Shown piece by piece: positions 58,409-64,000 of a stretch of DNA of 64,000 bases. Origin of the DNA: CAWCJL01 sp963795775 (GTDB lineage Bacteria > Acidobacteriota > Terriglobia > Terriglobales > Acidobacteriaceae). The position numbers and the translations under genes were made by a program. Location of the stretch: the NCBI GenBank assembly GCA_963795775.1, contig CAWCJL010000005.1, forward strand, positions 248,001 through 312,000. The letters run 5' to 3'. The first letter of the stretch is position 1; the number at the start of each line of letters is the position of its first letter. The notes beneath the pieces were generated by a model. The model did no database searches, had not been told where the DNA came from, and worked only from the letters and a program-made list of their open reading frames with translations.

Positions 58409-60028
58409 TCACATGGTCGGGTGCACCGCCGCGCATTTTTGCTGTGCCGATGCGTAAGCCTGCCATTTGGAACCGCTGTCCTGTCCGGTCGATCCCTTCC
58501 ATCCACTGAAGCTCACGTGATGCGATTGAGCAAGCGTGAATACTGTAGACCGTTGAGCATCAAACCAGATGTTGTTGTTGGAGTGCAGGGAACTGCTGAA
58601 ATGGGAGAAGTCACCAGCCGATAGATAGGTCCCAAACACGAACTGGCTGCTGTCTTTATCCTCGACCACATTATTTGTGAAGGTCGCGTTCTGTGTGTAC
58701 AGATGATAGGACTGCCCCGTCTCCCAATCGCGAATAGAACGACCACCCGGCCGACCAGCTAAGTAGATTTGGGCCTGAAGCTTCGCCCCGCCGTTGTTGA
58801 ACATCGTTGTACCCGTGATCGTGACATGTTCGCTGGTAAGGAAATTGATGCCGCTGCCACCGTCACAAACAAGGCTGTTTTTTACCGTGATTGGGCCTTG
58901 GTTAGCTTCAAGCTGCAGGCTGGCCCAGGCATTTCCGATCAGCTTGACGTTATCTACGGTGATGTTCTTGTTGTCAGTATCGAACCACAAGCCCTGGGCG
59001 TGGTTGTGATATGCAACATAATTTCGGACAGTTCCGCCATGCGTCAGCAGCAGCTTCAGTCCACCCATTCCCCAGTCGAAGAAATTGCTCATTGCGCCGC
59101 GCCAATTGTTGTAGTCGCTCTCGACGTTTTGGAAGAGGATGTCTTTGTTTCGCGTACCCACAAAGCCGATCCCACCGTTGTGCGCCGCCTTGGAATTCTG
59201 TACCGTCACATTGCTGCTGTTCCCGACGAAAAGCCCGCCCCAGTTGTTCCAACGGAATACCAGATGATCCAAGAGCACGTTATGGGTGCCAAAAACAGTC
59301 ACAGCGTTGGAGTTCATGCATGAAGACGCATGCTGGAATGTAAGGTTTCGTATGGTCACGTTGCTTCGGCCGCTGATCGACATGATGGCCGGGCGCACTG
59401 TGATTTCCACCTTCGCAGACCCCATGTTGGCTCCGTTTTGCGGCCAAACATAGATCAGTTTCCTGCCGGTATCGATGTAGAACGTGCCGGTCTTCAGTTG
59501 GGAATGGGAAAGCACCTGGGTCAGAAAATAGCCGTTCACAAATACCATATTCCGCTGCAGGGAGATACGTCCGATGGTTCGTGACGGCCAGCCGCTCGGG
59601 ACGGGGCATGTAGTCGAACCATAGGACCACGAATGCACGTATACCGACCCTGAGCTGTGCGCCCAGCCAGTTACCACGTCAGACCCGGAGATTATGGAAG
59701 GACTGCTTCCAGCTGCTTCGATCGTGATAGGCGCGTTGGATTGGCCGTTCAGGCCACTTAAGTCCAAAGACTCGCGATAGACACCTGGATTTACGCTGAT
59801 CTTCGCGCTAACTCCGCGGGCGTTCAAAGCGGCAGCTTTTGCCACCGCTGCCGAGAGCGTCTTCACTGGGGAGGACAGTGTGCCCGTTGCGGTATCTGCA
59901 CCGCTGGTCGAGTCTACGACGATCTGGGCACGGCCGGTTTCCGTAATGTTTGATTGCCCAAACGCGGCGCTGGCCGATAGTGAGCCTATGGCAAAGACGT
60001 ATGCAGCGACTCTTAATGTGATATTCAT
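58409..60028 (-). CDS. Secreted right-handed parallel beta-helix protein (pectate-lyase-like), paralogue of 62601
   Basis: 539 residues from ATG 60028 (AGAAGGG upstream; ATG 60043 possible). The signal peptide is ITLRVAAYVFAIGSLSASAA. The chain is a beta-helix of short turns: NVTIRNLTFQHASSCMNSNA, FRWNNWGGLFVGNSSNVTVQ, NNWRGAMSNFFDWGMGGLKL, YHNHAQGLWFDTDNKNITVD. This resembles pectate lyase/polygalacturonase and DUF1565-type proteins. The N-terminal QIVVDSTSGADTATGTLSSP then VKTLSAAVAKAAALNARG is the usual start of this group. No confident catalytic triad could be assigned. It probably binds or cuts pectin-type polysaccharide. Confidence 0.82.
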   Translation of the reverse strand: MNITLRVAAYVFAIGSLSASAAFGQSNITETGRAQIVVDSTSGADTATGTLSSPVKTLSAAVAKAAALNARGVSAKISVNPGVYRESLDLSGLNGQSNAPITIEAAGSSPSIISGSDVVTGWAHSSGSVYVHSWSYGSTTCPVPSGWPSRTIGRISLQRNMVFVNGYFLTQVLSHSQLKTGTFYIDTGRKLIYVWPQNGANMGSAKVEITVRPAIMSISGRSNVTIRNLTFQHASSCMNSNAVTVFGTHNVLLDHLVFRWNNWGGLFVGNSSNVTVQNSKAAHNGGIGFVGTRNKDILFQNVESDYNNWRGAMSNFFDWGMGGLKLLLTHGGTVRNYVAYHNHAQGLWFDTDNKNITVDNVKLIGNAWASLQLEANQGPITVKNSLVCDGGSGINFLTSEHVTITGTTMFNNGGAKLQAQIYLAGRPGGRSIRDWETGQSYHLYTQNATFTNNVVEDKDSSQFVFGTYLSAGDFSHFSSSLHSNNNIWFDAQRSTVFTLAQSHHVSFSGWKGSTGQDSGSKWQAYASAQQKCAAVHPTM

Positions 60029-61012
60029 GACAGCCCTTCTCATGGATTTGCAATTTGTTTCAACGCGTGCTGGTGCGTCCGTCTGGCAGTCCCTACGCAA
60101 ATGTTGGCCAACCAGTATCGGTAGTGCGTGTAATTGTGGTTCGAATGCGGGTGTATTTATTACATGATCAGCCTTGGTTTAGAACGCCAGATATACACGC
60201 CTGAACGAATGCGGGTTTCCGCATCGGCTAGCAAAGCCCCAAGGGATAGTTCATGGAGCAGGCGCATCTAGATCTAACCGTAAGGTTATAAAGTAAATAA
60301 CAGACCCTTGTCCGCATAACAAGCAGATTTCTATGTTGCGCAACATATTTTTCGCGGAGCAAGGACAGCGTGCAAAATCGCGAAAAAGATTCCATGCAAC
60401 CAAAGTAAGAAACACATCACCGTGTAATTTGGACGGGTCTATCTCGCGCGGGATGCAGCGCCGATCCACGATCAAGTTATGGAGGGCAGAGCGGGAGAGG
60501 GCTCCTCTGGAGCGCCACGACCGAGAAGCACAGGTGCCGCTTTAACCATCGAACACTCGAACGCTGACCTCATTCTCGCGTACCGCTGCTCTGAGGGAGC
60601 ACAGCAGAAGGCTCGTGAGCTAAAGCATTCCCGCGGAGCCTCTTCATACTGCAACGAATGCTGCACTGGTGAGGCAAGCGCGGGCGCCACGGAACGACGG
60701 CCGGAAATTTCTGTACTCGAACCTGGCGATGGCGCGCCGTCTGCATCCGTGCCGTCGGTTCGTCTGTGGCGGACCGTTCAGTCACCCAGACCGATGGGAC
60801 CGTCTCCTTGAGCCTAGTTCCAAATCGGGAAAGTCCTTCTCCAGAGCGCTTGTGTCCTTCATTTCCGGGCCGGTATTATGAGACTCCCTCCCCAAGACAT
60901 TGCTGTACACCGAAGTGTCGTCAACTCGATTGACATGAATCGTGCTGCCGTCCCTGCGGCTCCCCCGATAACTTTGCGAAAGGCTCGCCTCCTCCAGGCG
61001 CGGTGTATTTCA
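60029..61012. other. 984-base intergenic region between divergent carbohydrate genes
   Basis: No gene recognised; frames up to 110 residues (60479-60811) look like shadows. It is AT-richer from about 60110 to 60480, with a hairpin ATGCGG-gttt-CCGCAT at 60209-60224 and a perfect 16-base palindrome at 60332-60347. Promoters for the beta-helix gene (leftward) and the glycosidase (rightward) must lie here. Confidence 0.5.
60332..60347. promoter_or_regulatory. Perfect 16-base palindrome, candidate operator
   Basis: TATGTTGCGCAACATA is fully self-complementary with no spacer. It lies in AT-rich sequence about 300 bases before the beta-helix start and 665 before the glycosidase start. The TTGCGCAA core would suit a dimeric helix-turn-helix repressor. 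No function is proved. Confidence 0.45.
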
Positions 61013-62479
61013 ATGCTGCGAAAAGTAGCATCGGCCCTCTTCCTCATCCTCTGTTCTACATTCGTCCATCCCTGCAGCGCACAACGTCCAGGCATCATGA
61101 GTATCGCCACCTTGTCCACCTCACATTGGCCAACGCCCGCACCGGCAATCATGCGTTCGCGTGCCACAGAGCGGTGGAGCATGATCGAATCAGCGCGTGG
61201 GCAGTATTCACCCACCTTCGCAGGCCTTGATACTTGGATCGCTGCCGCCAGTCAGCACCACGCCCAGCTTCTCTATACCTTCGACGCAGTACCGCATTGG
61301 GCAGCTACGGCCGGCACGGAGCCGCCCAGCGACCTCCATGCGACCAACGAGACCTGTGAGGCGCCACTCGCCGGTGTAACCCGTCCCAACGGCGACTGCA
61401 TCTGGACCGAATTCGTGACCAAGCTCATGCAACACGTATGCCAGGTCGGCTCCGCACCCACGAAGCCACTAATTGGCGTCTGCAGGATCCGTATCTTCGA
61501 ATCCTGGAACGAATTCAACGACAATCAGTACTGGACTTCAAATTATGCGGATATGGCCAGAATGGCCAACGACGCAGCAACCGTGGTGAAGCAATACTGC
61601 GGAGACTGCACCTTCCTCGCCGGAAATACCTCTGCCGGGGGTGATGGGTACATCCCCAAGTACTACCACGATCCCACCGTCTCACCTCTGTTCGATTTGG
61701 CCCTCGGGCAGATGCTCGACGCCTGGTACGCCCTGCCCAACCACACCCTACCCGATGCGGTAAGCTTCCACGCCTATGGTGCGCGGAACATGATTACCCC
61801 TTATCCCATGCCGGAGACCAACGTCTCTCATTCCGATTCTCGCTGCTCGGCTCAAAACACACCAAATGTATTTTGCCGGTTGGCAATCTTCGACGAGGCC
61901 CCGGCAGTCCGCGCCGTGCTAAAGCAAAGACCCTGGGCCGCGAACCTTCCCATCTGGAATACGGAAGGGGGCTTTGGACGCAATGACGATATGACTGATG
62001 GTGTCAACGAAACTGATCAGAACACATCCATTCTCCGTCAGGCCTATGTTGCACGTTGGTTGCTGGCCATGGGCAGCAGCGGTACCGCCGTCAACCTGTG
62101 GTACGTCTGGGATGATCCCTGCTGGGGCACCATGCTCGGCCGCGGGATTGCCCCTTCGAGCACTGGCTGCCCGAACGATCCCATGATCCCGCCAGGGAAC
62201 ACGCCTGCCTTTAAAGCCTGGACCATAACCACTGGCTGGCTGTCCGGCGCCACTTTCACTGGTCCTTGCACGAATCAGGGCGAAATTTGGCGGTGCACGA
62301 TAACCAAGCCGGGTGGATACCAGGGAATGTTCCTCTGGACGACAGGATGGCTGGCCAGCACGTCTGTGAATCTGGGGACAAACCCGTATCACCAGTGGCG
62401 GGATCTGGACGGCAATGTCAATCAATTGAACGGTCGTACCAGTGTTACCGCCAGCAATCGACCTATCCTGCTGGAGTAG
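61013..62479 (+). CDS. Secreted glycosidase-like protein (clan GH-A, GH39/GH5-like)
   Basis: 488 residues from ATG 61013, giving the signal peptide MLRKVASALFLILCSTFVHP; the frame is open to 60878 but that extension reads poorly. A TIM-barrel clan GH-A pattern is visible. IRIFESWNEFNDNQYWTSNY holds the acid/base Glu after Asn (WNE). LPIWNTEGGFGRNDDMTD holds the likely nucleophile Glu about 150 residues later. PDAVSFHAYGARN supplies the usual His region. Several Cys suggest disulphides. The nearest families by pattern are GH39 and GH5, which act on xylan, mannan or arabinan; the substrate is not decided. It sits between two beta-helix paralogues. Confidence 0.72.
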   Translation: MLRKVASALFLILCSTFVHPCSAQRPGIMSIATLSTSHWPTPAPAIMRSRATERWSMIESARGQYSPTFAGLDTWIAAASQHHAQLLYTFDAVPHWAATAGTEPPSDLHATNETCEAPLAGVTRPNGDCIWTEFVTKLMQHVCQVGSAPTKPLIGVCRIRIFESWNEFNDNQYWTSNYADMARMANDAATVVKQYCGDCTFLAGNTSAGGDGYIPKYYHDPTVSPLFDLALGQMLDAWYALPNHTLPDAVSFHAYGARNMITPYPMPETNVSHSDSRCSAQNTPNVFCRLAIFDEAPAVRAVLKQRPWAANLPIWNTEGGFGRNDDMTDGVNETDQNTSILRQAYVARWLLAMGSSGTAVNLWYVWDDPCWGTMLGRGIAPSSTGCPNDPMIPPGNTPAFKAWTITTGWLSGATFTGPCTNQGEIWRCTITKPGGYQGMFLWTTGWLASTSVNLGTNPYHQWRDLDGNVNQLNGRTSVTASNRPILLE

Positions 62480-62550
62480 CCATCGGGAACTGGTCAGCCC
62501 GCAAGGGCAGCCCCAGCATGGACATCTGATCCTGAATCGTGCACGCAAAA

Positions 62551-62584
62551 GCAGAGGCCGCAGGTGGGAACCTGCGGCCTCTGC
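62551..62584. terminator. Bidirectional rho-independent terminator
   Basis: GCAGAGGCCGCAGG and CCTGCGGCCTCTGC form a perfect 14-bp stem with a 6-base loop, AAAA before it and TGTTTT after it. It lies between the converging glycosidase (+) and beta-helix (-) genes and serves both strands. Confidence 0.92.
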
Positions 62585-62600
62585 TGTTTTGGTTTCCGCA

Positions 62601-64000
62601 CTAAGGAATGATCGATATCGGAACCATATGCACGCGCCCATTTACCGTGGCTACGATATTCAACGGAATGGCCACACCTTTTGCTGCGTTAGGGCCCGTC
62701 GCAATCGTTAGCGCTCGTACTGAGTTCGCCGAGGCATTCACTGGAAGTGCGGTCGGCGAAGCCACAGAAGTTGACGCCCCAGTCGGAAGTCCACTCACCG
62801 CGATGGTGGCCGGTGCGTTTGCAGAGCCGAATGACTTCTGCATGACATTGACCTTCACCGTGCCGTTCGAAGCTGTGTACGCTTGCTTGTCCGTGAAGAC
62901 GCCGAAATCGGATTGCGCCGGAGTCGGAGGTGTACAGCTTCTCTGCTGGAGCGGCGACGACGAAGGCTGCGACCAGACTGAGCCACTATCATTGCCGCTG
63001 TATCCTTGCCATTGGCTGAAATCCTGCCTCTTTCCGCCGGTTACTTCAAAGGGATTGGACCGGTTGGGGTCAAACCAGGAGTTATTATTCGAGACCAGCG
63101 TGCTCATAAAGTTTGACCATGCCGTGCCGGAGACGTAGGTTGCGAGCGTGTTCTCGACCGGAGATGACCAATTCTCGATGATGTTCCCGGTCATCGTGAC
63201 ATTCGCAGTCGTCACATTGTGATACTGTCCCGTCTGCCAATCCGTGAAGTGCCGGCCGCCGTTGGGTCCAGCAATGTAGACTTCACCCTGAACGCTCCCC
63301 ACAATGCCCGGTCCGCCATTATCGAAGATTTTTGAGTTGGTCAGCGTGAAGCCGGACGAACTATTCATATTGATGCCGAGCCCGCCCCAGCACAGTACGG
63401 AGTTGTTCATGCTGATCGGTCCGACGTTGAGTTCAAGCTGCAGATTGGGCAGTAGGTTGCCGGAAAGCACTGCGTTCTCAACCGTAATCTGCCGGTTGTC
63501 GGTGTCGAACCACAAACCTTGTGCATGGTTGTTGTATGCATAGAAGGTCTGGACCTTCGCGCCGTGCGTCTGCCAGAACTTCACGCCACCCATGCCCCAG
63601 TCGTAGAAAGCACCCTGTGCACCACGCCAGTTGTTGTAGTCCGTTTCCGAGTTAGAGAGCAGCAAGTTGGTGGAATGCGCGAGATTCATCCCGAAGCCGC
63701 CGTTGTAGCTGGCGATGGAATTCTGAATGGTGACATTGTTTGTGTTGTAGAGCCCGAATCCGCCCCAGCTATTGTTCGAAGCCCAGATTGTGTCAACTAG
63801 CACGTTAGAGCTGTTTGAAACCTCGCCGCCCTCGAAGCTCAGGCAGCTCGCCGCGTGTTCGAGCCCGAGACCGCGAACGACGAAGTTGGTCCGTCCCGAC
63901 ACCGTGACTGTGGTGGGACGCGTGGCGACTTCTACCGTAGCGGTGTTGAGATTAACCCCGGCGGGCGGGGCAACTCGGAGCTGATTGGTCGCTTCGCTCA
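62601..64000 (-). CDS. Secreted parallel beta-helix protein with Ig-like C-terminal domain (partial, N-terminus outside window)
   Basis: The frame is open from base 64000, so the N-terminus lies beyond the window; a GTG at 63902 is internal. The beta-helix closely parallels 58409-60028: NNSWGGFGLYNTNNVTIQNS, NNWRGAQGAFYDWGMGGVKF, YNNHAQGLWFDTDNRQITVE, GRHFTDWQTGQYHN. It differs at the C-terminus, where about 110 extra residues (SDFGVFTDKQAYTASNGTVK...PVNASANSVRALTIA) look like an Ig-like beta-sandwich. Probably exported and active on or bound to polysaccharide. The two paralogues point away from each other's terminators and share the cluster with a glycosidase. Confidence 0.82.
   Translation of the reverse strand, partial: SEATNQLRVAPPAGVNLNTATVEVATRPTTVTVSGRTNFVVRGLGLEHAASCLSFEGGEVSNSSNVLVDTIWASNNSWGGFGLYNTNNVTIQNSIASYNGGFGMNLAHSTNLLLSNSETDYNNWRGAQGAFYDWGMGGVKFWQTHGAKVQTFYAYNNHAQGLWFDTDNRQITVENAVLSGNLLPNLQLELNVGPISMNNSVLCWGGLGINMNSSSGFTLTNSKIFDNGGPGIVGSVQGEVYIAGPNGGRHFTDWQTGQYHNVTTANVTMTGNIIENWSSPVENTLATYVSGTAWSNFMSTLVSNNNSWFDPNRSNPFEVTGGKRQDFSQWQGYSGNDSGSVWSQPSSSPLQQRSCTPPTPAQSDFGVFTDKQAYTASNGTVKVNVMQKSFGSANAPATIAVSGLPTGASTSVASPTALPVNASANSVRALTIATGPNAAKGVAIPLNIVATVNGRVHMVPISIIP

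Noticed and set aside
60479..60811. A 110-residue frame in the 60-61 kb intergenic region
   Set aside because: No ribosome site, no domain and overlapping frames on the other strand look just as good; not supported as a gene.

Overview
The window reads as chromosomal DNA of a GC-rich, heterotrophic soil bacterium, most likely an acidobacterium of the Acidobacteriaceae/Terriglobia type. This is inferred from gene style, not from a marker gene. The clues are several secreted polysaccharide-active enzymes, a winged-helix regulator fused to a TolB-like propeller, a subtilase ending in ALWGS repeats, a one-operon arginine pathway, and many dispersed intergenic repeats.

Layout. 0-3 kb: partial Tat-exported Gfo/Idh/MocA oxidoreductase and an OafA-type acyltransferase, with dispersed repeats on both sides of the latter. 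3-11.7 kb: an M42 aminopeptidase, an alpha/beta hydrolase and a peptide-type ABC importer operon (two permeases, binding protein, ATPase), next to a membrane HD-GYP/GAF/GGDEF protein. Three of these genes carry an apparent one-base insertion. 11.9-19.2 kb: small lipoprotein, cytochrome c/copper-monooxygenase-like protein, subtilase with 13 TALWGS units, GH3 glucosidase, histidine phosphatase. 19.4-28 kb: two ABC-F proteins (Uup- and YbiT-like), Tat-exported sugar isomerase-like protein, PQQ dehydrogenase with an inserted cytochrome c, a decayed hypothetical gene, AEC transporter. 28-30.4 kb: feoAB. 30.3-35.6 kb: a repeat-rich island holding a protein that resembles the pore-forming helical domain of Cry delta-endotoxins and a CotA-like multicopper oxidase lipoprotein; three repeat families lie here. 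35.6-36.3 kb: nickel/cobalt-type transporter. 36.4-44.2 kb: argR-C-B-D-F-G-H plus a GNAT that probably supplies N-acetylglutamate, read leftward behind tandem ARG boxes. 44.3-51.4 kb: acyl-CoA synthetase, a phosphofructokinase with the PPi-type residue pair D104/K124, an ECF sigma/zinc-finger pair, a lytic transglycosylase and tRNA-Leu(UAA). 51.4-64 kb: two small exported proteins, the winged-helix/propeller regulator, and a plant-cell-wall cluster (GH3 with PA14, two paralogous parallel beta-helix proteins, a GH39/GH5-like enzyme).

How they fit. The arg genes form one tightly coupled, probably ArgR-controlled operon covering glutamate to arginine (carAB not seen). The 55-64 kb cluster and the GH3 at 16 kb suggest degradation of plant polysaccharide, with the 53-55 kb regulator as a possible local controller. 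The most unusual content is the 30-35.6 kb island and its structured repeats, which also link it to the 2.8-3.0 kb intergenic region. I saw no CRISPR array, integrase, transposase or rRNA.
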